Source: JAAXVQ01 sp964604705
Lineage (GTDB): Bacteria > Oederibacteriota > JAAXVQ01
Assembly (NCBI GenBank): GCA_964604705.1
Contig: CAZSAP010000003.1
Coordinates: 252,798-316,797 of the forward strand
DNA length: 64,000 nt
Direction of reading: 5' to 3'
A program made the translations under genes and the position numbers. Below, piece after piece: positions 8,098 to 16,667 of this stretch. The stretch's first letter is position 1, and each line of letters opens with the position of its first letter. The notes under the pieces are model-generated. The model made no database searches and was not told the DNA's origin. It saw nothing but the letters and a program-made list of their open reading frames with translations.

Positions 8098-8135
8098 ACC
8101 CGCATACCTCTTCGTTTAAATAAAGTCGAGCGCAA

Positions 8136-8141
8136 ATTATA
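8136..8141 (-). promoter_or_regulatory. Possible -10 box for the dehydratase-thioesterase-KS genes
   Basis: On the minus strand a perfect TATAAT lies 39 bases upstream of the ATG at 8097. No good -35 hexamer stands 16-18 bases further up (the best is TTGTGC, too close). The position, after the structured element at 8215-8471, suggests this part of the cluster can start its own transcript. Confidence 0.35.
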
Positions 8142-8214
8142 CCGCGAACCGCACAATTCCGGCGAGGTTTTTTCACCCTTCTTAAATGAGCAAACAGCCA
8201 TGCCGGACGATACT

Positions 8215-8471
8215 AGCACGTTCCTTAGACGTCGTTAACGATTCAGGACTTGAGTATGTTTATGTTTAAAAATAGGGAATCCCATGTCCTCCGGCATTGA
8301 AGTGTGTACATGACTCGGTAGCTTTGCAAGACATGCTTTGCCTTTGGAGGGCAACACGTGACCCGCAGTTTTTAGGGGTTACCCGAGCGTAGGCGAGGCA
8401 CGCGGCGGTTGGAATCGGATTCCCTATTTTTAAACATAAACATACTCAAGTCTTAACTACTAAAACGTGCT
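8215..8471. repeat. 257-bp MITE-like element with 36-bp perfect inverted arms
   Basis: Bases 8247-8282 and 8417-8452 are exact inverted copies, each starting GACTTGAGTATG in its own 5'-to-3' outside-to-inside sense. Similarity continues outward with gaps (AGCACGTT, TTAG, GTTAA shared), ending at 8215 and 8471. The 134-base interior has no ORF but contains smaller paired segments, such as TTGCC..GGCAA and CTCGGTA..TACCCGAG. It lies between the B12-type radical SAM gene and the dehydratase. It could be a non-autonomous transposon or a long structured RNA. Confidence 0.7.
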
Positions 8472-8494
8472 TCAAGCCACGCGAAACAACAGGC

Positions 8495-9859
8495 TTAATG
8501 CGCGAGATACTCCCAGAGTGGCCCTTTTCTCCCGCGCGAGCGCATGCGCTGCATGACGGCTTCGCTTTGTTTCCAGGCCGCGGGCGTAATCCAGCGGGAG
8601 TCGATCTTCGCGTGCGATTCGACTTGGTGGGTCAACCAGGCCAACGGGGTCCACTTGGAAAAATAAAACTTGGGGGCGAGCAACGTGTCGTCGGCTGCGA
8701 CCACGCCTTCGTGTACTGCCATGCGATGCAAGGGCGTGTGGGGAAAAACCCGCATGCCTAAGTAAGGAAAAAACGCAGCCGGGGTAAGTTCCTTGGATTG
8801 CTGAAAGCTCTGCGAGACCGTGTCCATGGTTTCACCCGGGCCGCCCAAAATCAAAAAGTGCGCCTGATGAATGCCCGCGGCTGCGGCCGCCCGGCTCCAT
8901 TTTACAATATCGTCCACCCGGAACGGCTTGCTGTACGCGGCCAAGACCGTGTCCGAAAGCGAGTCTGTGCCAAACTCAATATGCGTGCACCCGGCCTCGG
9001 CCATACGATCCAAAAGCCCATCGGGCAAGCGCCCGGGTTCGCAAAAACACGTCCAGGTGACCGGACGCCCCAGTTGCTTCAAGCGCCGGCAAAAGGCTTC
9101 GGCATGCTCGGGATGCAAGTTGAAGACCGAGTCCACAATAAACACATGGTCAACGCCCGAGTCTCCGGCCAGGCGCTGCAAGTCCTCGGCAGCGTCCTCC
9201 GAAGCCAGCGGACGGCATCCGGGGCCATCAATGTGCGGGTACGTGCAATACACACAGGCATGTTTGCACCCCAGTTGCGTCTGTGCATTGAGACTCCCGC
9301 CGTGTTTCCAATAATACTCTGTCAGCTCCGGTTCCCGTTCCACCCGGGCCTCGACGACCACGCGTTGCGTGGCGCGCGGCGTATGCAGAAAGCGATCGCC
9401 CATACGGAGAACCAACCCGGGGACCGTCTCCCAGTCCAGCCCCTGATCCATGGCCCGCGCCAACTGCGCCAGGACCTGCTCGCCGGGTCCGGGAACGCCC
9501 GCGTCCGCACCCAAGGCCTTGAGCATGATCTCCGGAAAAATCGAGTAGGCGGGACCGCCCAAAACCACCGGTGCTTGCGAGAGCGAGCGCACCCGCTCCA
9601 TGAGTTCCTGGTAACCGGTCAGATAATCGTGGGTGTTTTCGCTTTCGGTGTTGTCCACATTGCGGAGCGAAACACCAATAAGTCGGGGTTGGCATTGCGC
9701 GAGCGCCTCCGGCAATGCGTCAAGTCCGTGCACCAAACGGTCAAAGACGCGTACCGAATGCCCGAGCTGGCGTAGGTACGTAGCCAACCGACTCACGCCC
9801 AACGGATAGACCGGTGCGGGTTGCGTTTCTATATTGGCGGAAATGAGTAAGATGTTCAC
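8495..9859 (-). CDS. B12-binding-type radical SAM enzyme
   Basis: A 454-residue protein starting at GTG 9859, which shares GTGA with the upstream radical SAM stop; a longer ATG form from 9979 would overlap by 124 bases. The N-terminal third (VNILLISANIETQPAPVYPLG, then GVSLRN and VVLGGPAYS) has the cobalamin-binding fold pattern of B12 radical SAM proteins, without a clear DxHxxG. The radical SAM cluster motif is CKHACVYC, followed by the usual TIM-barrel segments (HIEFGTDSLS). Such enzymes methylate, cyclise or rearrange unactivated carbons. Placement with a SPASM protein inside a fatty-acid cluster suggests tailoring of the lipid or its precursor; the substrate is unknown. Confidence 0.85.
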   Translation of the reverse strand: MNILLISANIETQPAPVYPLGVSRLATYLRQLGHSVRVFDRLVHGLDALPEALAQCQPRLIGVSLRNVDNTESENTHDYLTGYQELMERVRSLSQAPVVLGGPAYSIFPEIMLKALGADAGVPGPGEQVLAQLARAMDQGLDWETVPGLVLRMGDRFLHTPRATQRVVVEARVEREPELTEYYWKHGGSLNAQTQLGCKHACVYCTYPHIDGPGCRPLASEDAAEDLQRLAGDSGVDHVFIVDSVFNLHPEHAEAFCRRLKQLGRPVTWTCFCEPGRLPDGLLDRMAEAGCTHIEFGTDSLSDTVLAAYSKPFRVDDIVKWSRAAAAAGIHQAHFLILGGPGETMDTVSQSFQQSKELTPAAFFPYLGMRVFPHTPLHRMAVHEGVVAADDTLLAPKFYFSKWTPLAWLTHQVESHAKIDSRWITPAAWKQSEAVMQRMRSRGRKGPLWEYLAH

Positions 9860-10944
9860 GAGTTCGGGGACGCTTCGGAAATGGAATGCGCGCGCTTGGC
9901 CTGCACATGCCAGCACAACGGGTCCGAGGCCAAATAATTGCCCGTTTGCTGATACGCCGCTCCGCGGCAGCCGTAGCACTTTTCATTTAACGCGCACTCA
10001 CGGCATTCGCCCTCAATGCGCTCGCGAATCTGACGAAGGTTGCGAAAGACCTCGCTGGACTCCAGCAGGTCTTTCAACGAACGCTCGCGAATGTTTCCAA
10101 CCTTCACGTCCACGCCCGGACACGGGCTGACAAAGCCCAACGAATCGACCAAACAACTGTAGGTATGCCGTCGGCAATTTTCCCCCACCAAGGGCGGGGT
10201 GCTGGTCCAGACATGGCCAAACTCTTTCTCGTCAATTTGGCGAATGGTTTCAAACACCGCGTAGGCTTCCTGCGGCGTGATGGCCAATTCCTGGTGTTCT
10301 TGAAGCCGTCCCTGCGGGGTGAGCATCTCCACATAGGGAATGTATTTGTGCGTTCGCGCCCAACGCCAAATATCGGGCAGTTCATCTTTGTTCTGGCGGC
10401 ACATCACGGTCTCGATGCCCAGCCGGTGTTCGTCATCCGGATATCCCGCCTGGTGCAAATTGTCCAAGGCTTCCTGAATCGACGTATGCGTGCCCCGCCG
10501 CCCGGCTAAATAATCTTGCACCTCGGGTTTGGCACTGTTGAACTTCACATTGACCGAGACATGATTCATATACAAGAACTCCGCCCATTCACGTGTGAGC
10601 AAGGTTCCGTTGGTGAAGATGTCCATTTTTAAGCCAAGGTTGTGCATGTGTCCGATCAGCCCGCGCAATTGGGGATACAGCAAAGGCTCTCCGCCCCCCA
10701 AAATAATGATCCGGCGCGCACCCAGGTCCTGGGCCTGGCGGACCACATCGGTCAACTCGGAGTAATCCAGTTCGCCTTGCAAAGGTTGCCCCGACGAGGC
10801 ATAACAATATTTGCAGACCAAATTGCAGGCACGGGTTAGTTCCAGTTCCATGGTTAACAGCGCCCCGGGTTGGGCTGCACAGGCGGCGATCTCCGCTTCA
10901 GAAAATTCAGGCATCCAACTGGGATTGCAACCTTGTGATGACAT
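9856..10944 (-). CDS. Radical SAM protein with SPASM domain
   Basis: A 362-residue enzyme. The AdoMet iron-sulfur motif CNLVCKYC is at about residues 40-47, followed by GGGEPLL, and the SPASM auxiliary-cluster cysteines lie in the C-terminal third (C..C.....CYGCRGAAY and a last DPLC). SPASM proteins usually modify peptides or act as sulfatase-maturase-like dehydrogenases, and some act on small molecules. It overlaps the next radical SAM gene by 4 bases, so both act in one process. The ATG at 10944 follows GTAAGGAG. No small precursor peptide gene is evident nearby. Confidence 0.88.
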   Translation of the reverse strand: MSSQGCNPSWMPEFSEAEIAACAAQPGALLTMELELTRACNLVCKYCYASSGQPLQGELDYSELTDVVRQAQDLGARRIIILGGGEPLLYPQLRGLIGHMHNLGLKMDIFTNGTLLTREWAEFLYMNHVSVNVKFNSAKPEVQDYLAGRRGTHTSIQEALDNLHQAGYPDDEHRLGIETVMCRQNKDELPDIWRWARTHKYIPYVEMLTPQGRLQEHQELAITPQEAYAVFETIRQIDEKEFGHVWTSTPPLVGENCRRHTYSCLVDSLGFVSPCPGVDVKVGNIRERSLKDLLESSEVFRNLRQIRERIEGECRECALNEKCYGCRGAAYQQTGNYLASDPLCWHVQAKRAHSISEASPNS

Positions 10945-11035
10945 TGTAACTCCTTACGTAGGCATTCAACTCCCCTTGCTCCCCCTCTTTAACAACCAAG
11001 GGGCCGGGAGACGTTTCCTGGCTTAAGACGTAGCC

Positions 11036-11932
11036 TCACGCCCAGAAATCATAAAAGTTAAACCACTGCAACGGATGCCGCTTGACCATGGCTTCCACTC
11101 GGGACGCATACAGTTGCACGGCTTCACCCACGGCCTGTTCGCGTTGCGCCGGTGCAGCATCCAGCACCTGGGGCGGAAACGCAGAAAAGGCATACCTGCG
11201 CTTGCCGGTGCGAATGGCAAAACACGTGATAATAGGGCAGCCTGCTATGGCTGCGATGTGAAACGGCCCTTCGGGAAAGGCCGCCGACGCCCCTAAAAAG
11301 GGAACACGCCGCGTCCGCGCTCCCGGTAAAAAACGATCGCCGTGCATGGCCACGATGTCCCCACGCCGCAACGCCGCTAGCATTTGCAAACTGCCGTCTT
11401 CATCGTCCAACCCGATCACACTTAGGCCGGCATCCTGTTTTTTTTTTAAATAGGCGCTTAGCCGATTCGCCTCTGCCCGCACCATGGCGACGGAAAAATG
11501 ATGCGAAATCCGTTCACGCAGCAAGCTTCCTGCAACTTCCCAATTGCCTACGTGCGCACTCACCAAAATAACGCCGCGCCCCTGAGCCAGGGCCGTACGG
11601 ATGTGGTCTTCGCCTTCATACGTAAAGGTGAAGGTACCGCCGGCACCTGAAAACATGCAGGCGCGATCCAAAAGCACATCGCCAAACGAGAGCAAGTGAG
11701 CGTAGACCGTCAACGACGACGTGGGATGCTGTTTGTGGAAGCGTTGAAGAAAGGTGCGCGAGGCAAGACGACTGGCCCGAACGCCCAGCCAATAATACAA
11801 CGTGACAAACATCAGTAAAATGCCGGCCGCATCCCGCCCTACGATCCTGAGGAGTTGGTGAAAAATCCAGTAACCCAAAACATTCCCGCGCAAGCGTCCG
11901 CTCCAGGTTTTCTCAGATGACGGTTCGGACAT
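11036..11932 (-). CDS. LpxL/HtrB-like lysophospholipid acyltransferase
   Basis: A 298-residue membrane-associated acyltransferase. The catalytic HxxxxE reads HVGNWE at about residue 127, followed by the LpxL-type GD.F.PGAR segment (HGDRFLPGARTRR) and an N-terminal hydrophobic anchor near residues 30-55. The family transfers acyl chains from ACP to lipid A or other lipids. Beside an ACP within a polyene-type cluster it probably attaches the cluster product to a lipid rather than serving lipid A. Similar LPLAT genes occur in aryl polyene clusters. Confidence 0.87.
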   Translation of the reverse strand: MSEPSSEKTWSGRLRGNVLGYWIFHQLLRIVGRDAAGILLMFVTLYYWLGVRASRLASRTFLQRFHKQHPTSSLTVYAHLLSFGDVLLDRACMFSGAGGTFTFTYEGEDHIRTALAQGRGVILVSAHVGNWEVAGSLLRERISHHFSVAMVRAEANRLSAYLKKKQDAGLSVIGLDDEDGSLQMLAALRRGDIVAMHGDRFLPGARTRRVPFLGASAAFPEGPFHIAAIAGCPIITCFAIRTGKRRYAFSAFPPQVLDAAPAQREQAVGEAVQLYASRVEAMVKRHPLQWFNFYDFWA

Positions 11933-11951
11933 TACTGCCAGCTCCGATGAT

Positions 11952-12200
11952 TTAGCGTTTTTGAATCAATTCGGCGATTTTGTCGTAAATTTTACCCACC
12001 GTATCGATTTGACGTGCTTCTGCTTCTTCAATTTTCACTTGGAACGCCTTCTCCAAAGCCACAATCAGATCGACACCATCAAGGCTGTCCAAACCCAATT
12101 CATCCCGAAGGTTGGCTTCCGGAACCAACTTGTCGGGGGTTAATTCAAAAGCATCCTCAAGAATTTTATTAATCCGTTCTTTAAGCTCTTGCTCATTCAT
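11952..12200 (-). CDS. Acyl carrier protein (cluster ACP-2)
   Basis: An 82-residue acyl carrier protein with the phosphopantetheine serine in GLDSLDGVDL (about residue 39). It is the first minus-strand gene after the plus-strand kinase and so may start its own transcript. The ATG follows ACGGAGGAACC. The next gene is the LpxL-like acyltransferase, 19 bases downstream, which could use this ACP as acyl donor. Confidence 0.93.
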   Translation of the reverse strand: MNEQELKERINKILEDAFELTPDKLVPEANLRDELGLDSLDGVDLIVALEKAFQVKIEEAEARQIDTVGKIYDKIAELIQKR

Positions 12201-12611
12201 GTACTTTGGTTCCTCCGTTAAAAAATGGCTCTGTTTAAAAACCCAAATGCCCTAAACGCCCAGGTACAAACAATGCGCTTGGGAAATAACTGTTTTATAA
12301 GACTCTGGTTTTACCATGAAGCCAGGCCGAAAACCAAGCAAAATTTTCAGAATGCCCTCCCGCTAACCCTTAAGATGCAGTCTGACTTTTCATCCTATAA
12401 AAAGCCAATACTCCGGCATCCACGCTTCCTCCCCCACTCCGTTCGGATGCTTACCCCTCAAGCTCGCTGCCCATGTACTGGGCAGAAAGAGCGATCTTTC
12501 CTGTGGCCAAACTTTTTTATTTTCACTCATAAATTATGTTTTATTCCGGCTTGCCGTTCCTTATAATAAGGAAGTTGTTGCGGCTCATTCCAGTGAGTTG
12601 AGGGTACGCGT
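12201..12611. other. Divergent intergenic region (411 bp)
   Basis: This non-coding stretch separates the minus-strand ACP-2 from the plus-strand histidine kinase and must hold promoters for both. The clearest signal is the palindrome at 12557-12573 before the kinase. A 113-codon plus-strand frame here (12225-12566) lacks a ribosome site and a credible composition. I see no tRNA or riboswitch. Confidence 0.5.
12557..12573 (+). promoter_or_regulatory. Palindromic operator-like site over a TATAAT box
   Basis: TTCCTTAT-A-ATAAGGAA is a perfect 8-bp inverted repeat whose centre contains TATAAT (12562-12567), 45 bases before the kinase ATG. A repressor bound here would cover the -10 element. A canonical -35 is not visible at 17-bp spacing, which fits an activator- or repressor-dependent promoter. 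Confidence 0.45.
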
Positions 12612-15461
12612 ATGCCCCGTCCACCCAAAAAAGCCTTAACTGCCAAGTCAAGCACTGCCCCTCATTCTATAAAAAAATCTTTGTCCAACTATAAAAAAAA
12701 CCCCGATCCATCGCCTCCACCCTCACCCCACCCGCAAACACAACAGGAACAGTGTCCGCCCGAACCTACCGAAGCTGAAGCTTTTTATCGAACGGTTTTT
12801 AATCACTCGCAAATGGGAATTGTCCGCGTCTCCCTGCAGGGTCGTTTTCTCCAAACCAATTCAGCCTTCCAGCGCATGCTGGGCTACAGTGAACACGAAT
12901 TGCTTGAGAAAACCATCCGCGAGGTAACCCATCCCGAAGATATGGACACGCTGTTGATGGTTCGGGAACTGGTTGAAGGACACCGTCCCTCGTTTCATGT
13001 GGAAAAACGCTATCTCCATAAAAACAGCGGGGTTGTCTGGGCCATTGTTGATGTGAATCTTGTCCGCGATGCGCAAGAAACTCCGCGCTACTTGGTGGCC
13101 ACGTTGCAAGACATCACCCCGCGCAAGCTCGCTCAAGCGCAGCACCAAACCAGCGCGGCTCAATTCCAATCCCTTTTCAACCACATGGCCGAAGGCGTGG
13201 CCCTGCATGCGATCGTTTATTCCGATCAAGGCGTGCCCATCAATTACCGCCTGTTGGACATCAACCCCCAGTACGAACGCATTTTAAACCTGCGTCGCGA
13301 CGATGTGGTGAACCGTTTGGCCAACGAAGTCTATCAGGTGCCCGAACCACCTTATCTTTTGGAATTCACATCTGTATGCGCCGAAAAAAAGGTGTTTGCC
13401 TTCGAAACCTACTTTCCGCCTATGGACAGACACTTCTCCATCTCCGTCGCTTATCTCCAACCCGGACATTTCGCCACCATCTTCACAGACATTACCGAAC
13501 GTAGAAAATCAGAACTGGCACTGCAACGCAGCGAGGAGCGCTACCGATTAATCTTCGAGAATACCCCGTTGGGCATTATTCACTTTGACCTGCAGGGAAC
13601 CATCACAGACTGCAATGTTCGCTTACTGGAAATTCTCGGCTCCACGCGTGAGCGCCTGATTGGGTTCAATGTGTTTGGGCAAGTGACCAACCCCGGTATG
13701 CAGCAAGCCTTCCGCGACGCCCTGGAAAAAGGGATCGGAAATTTTGCAGGCATGTATCAATCCGTGACCGGCTCCCGAGAGGTAACCATGCGCGCCCTGA
13801 TCCGGCGCATCCAATCCCCCGAGGGGAAAACACTCGGAGGAACCGCGCTCTTTGAGGATGTCAGTGAGCAACATCGGATCGAATCCGCCTTGCGTGAAAG
13901 CGAAGATCGCTTCCGGAGCATTTTCGAGCAGTCTCCGCTCGCCATCCAAATATTTGATGCCGAAGGTTACTTGGTAACCGCCAATCCAATAAGCGAACAG
14001 CTTTTTGGCAAGCCCCAACCCCACCCCAAAATCCGTACGTCCTTTCTCAACGATCCCTTTCTTCCACCTACCGTGCGAGAAGCCTTGCTCAGCGGAACGT
14101 CAGCCCACTTTGAACTTGAACTTCCGTTAGCGGAACACGGACGCCTTTTTGCCACAGACCAACAGCGAACGGATACTCTTTGGTTGGATGTTACGGTGGT
14201 GCCTTTACGCGAACACACTTCGGAGATACTCCGCGGCTACCTCATGCTCAGCAACAACATCACGGAACGCCGCCAAGCGGAAAACGAAAAAAACACCCTG
14301 GCCGATCAACTGCGCCAAGCCCAAAAAATGGAAATGATCGGTCTGTTAGCGGGCGGCGTGGCGCACGACTTCAACAACCTGCTCTCACCCATCCTGGGCT
14401 ATGCGGACCTGCTTTTGCTTAAATACCGACCTGGGCACCCGGATTTCGAGAGTCTGGCAGCCATCAAAACCACGGCCGAGCGCGCATCCCAACTCACCCG
14501 TCAACTCTTGGCGCTTAGCCGCAAACAAGTCCTAAACATGCAGCCACTCAATCTCAATAAAGTGCTGCTTGATTTCAATAAGATGCTGCGTACCTTTCTT
14601 GGGGAAAACATCACGCTGCAAACGCATGCGGACCGTCACCTGCACTTGGTCATGGCCGATCCCGTGCAAGTGCATCAAGTCCTTATGAACCTGGCCATCA
14701 ATGCACGCGAAGCCATGCCGCAGGGCGGTCTCCTAATTTTCGAGACCGCCAACGTCACCTTAGACGAAGCGTATACCCGCACGCATGCCGGCGTCATTCC
14801 TGGTGACTATGTCATGTTGAGTGTGACGGACAACGGACAAGGGATCTCACCGGAAACCATGCAGCACATTTTCGAGCCCTTTTTCACTACCAAGGAAAGT
14901 GCCAAAGGGACCGGTTTGGGCCTGTCCATTGTGTATGGCATTATTCGGCAGCACAACGGACATATCTGGACCTACAGTGAACCTGGCCAAGGTACCACCT
15001 TCAAGCTTTTTTTCCAGCAAGCCGAAAAGGGATGCCCCGAAACACCTGCAACGAACAAGACATCCAAACCACGCCTCCACGGGCGCGAAACCCTTTTGCT
15101 GGTAGAAGACGAGCCTTTGGTCCGAAAGCTGGCCGAGGATATTCTCACCGCCCATGGCTATAAGGTTCTAGTCGCACAAGACGGTTTTGAAGCGTTGCAA
15201 TTGGTCCGAGAGAACAAACCCCGGATTGATCTTCTGGTGAGCGATGTAATCATGCCTGGGCTTAACGGCCGGGAACTGCATCAGCGTTTGCTCCCCCTTT
15301 ATCCGGGCTTGCGCGTTTTATTCATTTCAGGATATACTCAGAATGTATTGACCCAGCAAGGTGGCTTGAACGCCGATGTGGAACTGGTGCAAAAGCCCTT
15401 TACCATCCAAGCCTTGCTGGAGCGGGTACGTTTAGTCATCGACCGACCTTCGGTCCCATGA
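12612..15461 (+). CDS. Soluble hybrid histidine kinase with four PAS domains and a receiver
   Basis: A 949-residue signalling kinase. Four PAS-like domains cover roughly residues 55-175, 185-300, 308-428 and 433-560. The HisKA box is GGVAHDFNNLL with His585, and the HATPase domain carries NLAINAREAM, DNGQGI and GTGLGLSIV. The C-terminal receiver has LLLVEDE and phospho-acceptor Asp878 in SDVIMPG. There are no membrane segments, and the first 50 residues are basic and Pro-rich. GAGGG precedes the ATG. No separate response regulator lies nearby, so output may go through a distant partner. It stands with a ParA gene in the middle of the lipid cluster and may control the flanking promoters. Confidence 0.92.
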   Translation: MPRPPKKALTAKSSTAPHSIKKSLSNYKKNPDPSPPPSPHPQTQQEQCPPEPTEAEAFYRTVFNHSQMGIVRVSLQGRFLQTNSAFQRMLGYSEHELLEKTIREVTHPEDMDTLLMVRELVEGHRPSFHVEKRYLHKNSGVVWAIVDVNLVRDAQETPRYLVATLQDITPRKLAQAQHQTSAAQFQSLFNHMAEGVALHAIVYSDQGVPINYRLLDINPQYERILNLRRDDVVNRLANEVYQVPEPPYLLEFTSVCAEKKVFAFETYFPPMDRHFSISVAYLQPGHFATIFTDITERRKSELALQRSEERYRLIFENTPLGIIHFDLQGTITDCNVRLLEILGSTRERLIGFNVFGQVTNPGMQQAFRDALEKGIGNFAGMYQSVTGSREVTMRALIRRIQSPEGKTLGGTALFEDVSEQHRIESALRESEDRFRSIFEQSPLAIQIFDAEGYLVTANPISEQLFGKPQPHPKIRTSFLNDPFLPPTVREALLSGTSAHFELELPLAEHGRLFATDQQRTDTLWLDVTVVPLREHTSEILRGYLMLSNNITERRQAENEKNTLADQLRQAQKMEMIGLLAGGVAHDFNNLLSPILGYADLLLLKYRPGHPDFESLAAIKTTAERASQLTRQLLALSRKQVLNMQPLNLNKVLLDFNKMLRTFLGENITLQTHADRHLHLVMADPVQVHQVLMNLAINAREAMPQGGLLIFETANVTLDEAYTRTHAGVIPGDYVMLSVTDNGQGISPETMQHIFEPFFTTKESAKGTGLGLSIVYGIIRQHNGHIWTYSEPGQGTTFKLFFQQAEKGCPETPATNKTSKPRLHGRETLLLVEDEPLVRKLAEDILTAHGYKVLVAQDGFEALQLVRENKPRIDLLVSDVIMPGLNGRELHQRLLPLYPGLRVLFISGYTQNVLTQQGGLNADVELVQKPFTIQALLERVRLVIDRPSVP

Positions 15462-15510
15462 TCTGCACCTTCGACCTCTATGCTGTTTGCTTCAAGGAGT
15501 GTGAGCCAAC

Positions 15511-16611
15511 ATGGCCAAAGTCATCGCCATTGCCAACAACAAAGGCGGCGTAGGCAAAACCACCACCGCCATCAGTCTGGCCGCCATTTTTGCCGACTGG
15601 AATCTGCGTGTGGCCTTAATTGACAACGACCCCCAGGGCAACATAGGGGTGTATTTAGGCCAGAACGTGTTCGACAACAAGCACACCATTGCGGATATGT
15701 ACAACGGACTCAGCTTAAAAAAAATCGGCACCCACACCTTGTTTCACGACCTTCTCAAGCAAAACGGACTTACGTTTGCCCACGAAAATCTAACCATCTT
15801 TTTATCCAATCACCATTTGGCGTTTGTGGCTGAAGATTTCCATCGCATTGGCAAACTCTTAGAAGCCCTCGACGAAATTAAGGATGACTTCGATGTGGTG
15901 CTTATCGATAACGGGCCCTATATTGGTTACCTGACACGCGCCGCGCTTTTGGCGGCCAACATGGTTTTGGTCCCAACCGAAGCCGGGGCCGGAGGCTTGG
16001 CGGGCATTCCCCAGATCATTCAGGAGACCGAAGCCATCAATGCCCGGCATTGGCGCCAGGTTATGATCCGGGTCTTCGTCAATAATTTTCAGCACTCGGA
16101 AGATTTTGATGTGCGCAATTTGCAACGTTTGAAATCCCTGGTGGGCAACCGCCTGTACAACACCTACATTCCGGCCAACATTCACTTGCGCAAATCCAAG
16201 GAAATGGGACTCCCCATCAACCTCATTGATAAAGCCGCCAAGACTCCGGTGCAGGGGGCCATGGCCTTTAAAATACTCGCCAAGAACATACTCAAAGATC
16301 TCTTTCCGGAATTTAAAATCGAGACCGAAGGAAAAACCAAACCCATTTCAGGCAAGGTTAAACGTCTGGCCGATGCGTATCAACCGCAATCGCCGACAGC
16401 CAAAAAAATCACACCCCTGACCCCACCCACCGAAGCGCCGCCCCGTTTGCGTGTGCCGTCCTCACATACTCAAGTTACACCTTCGGCCCAATACACGCGC
16501 GGCCAAGACTCGCATCCGTTTGGTTCGGTGGAGACGAACACCATCACCACCTCCACGGGCAACACGGCCTACGCCAGCCGCCCGATTGGGGAGAACGACA
16601 ACTCGCGGTAA
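15511..16611 (+). CDS. Orphan ParA/Soj-like ATPase with long disordered tail
   Basis: A 366-residue P-loop ATPase of the ParA/MinD group. The deviant Walker A is NKGGVGKTTT at the N-terminus; IDNDPQGN and VLIDNGPY follow as the switch and Walker B segments. Residues after about 275 are Pro/Thr/Ser-rich and probably disordered. No parB-like gene is adjacent, so a role in positioning a cell-envelope complex or signalling cluster is as likely as chromosome partition. The ATG follows AAGGAG 49 bases after the kinase stop, so the two are probably one operon. It converges with the PorV-like gene (56-base gap). Confidence 0.88.
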   Translation: MAKVIAIANNKGGVGKTTTAISLAAIFADWNLRVALIDNDPQGNIGVYLGQNVFDNKHTIADMYNGLSLKKIGTHTLFHDLLKQNGLTFAHENLTIFLSNHHLAFVAEDFHRIGKLLEALDEIKDDFDVVLIDNGPYIGYLTRAALLAANMVLVPTEAGAGGLAGIPQIIQETEAINARHWRQVMIRVFVNNFQHSEDFDVRNLQRLKSLVGNRLYNTYIPANIHLRKSKEMGLPINLIDKAAKTPVQGAMAFKILAKNILKDLFPEFKIETEGKTKPISGKVKRLADAYQPQSPTAKKITPLTPPTEAPPRLRVPSSHTQVTPSAQYTRGQDSHPFGSVETNTITTSTGNTAYASRPIGENDNSR

Positions 16612-16667
16612 GCGTTCCTCAAGTAACCGCTCCCACAGGCAACCCCATTCGCCCTCACGGCATTCAC

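Noticed and set aside
8284..8416. Transposase remnant inside the 257-bp element
   Set aside because: The interior is too short and has no coding frame with transposase features.
12225..12566. 113-codon frame in the divergent intergenic region
   Set aside because: No ribosome site, odd composition, and it overlaps the kinase promoter region.
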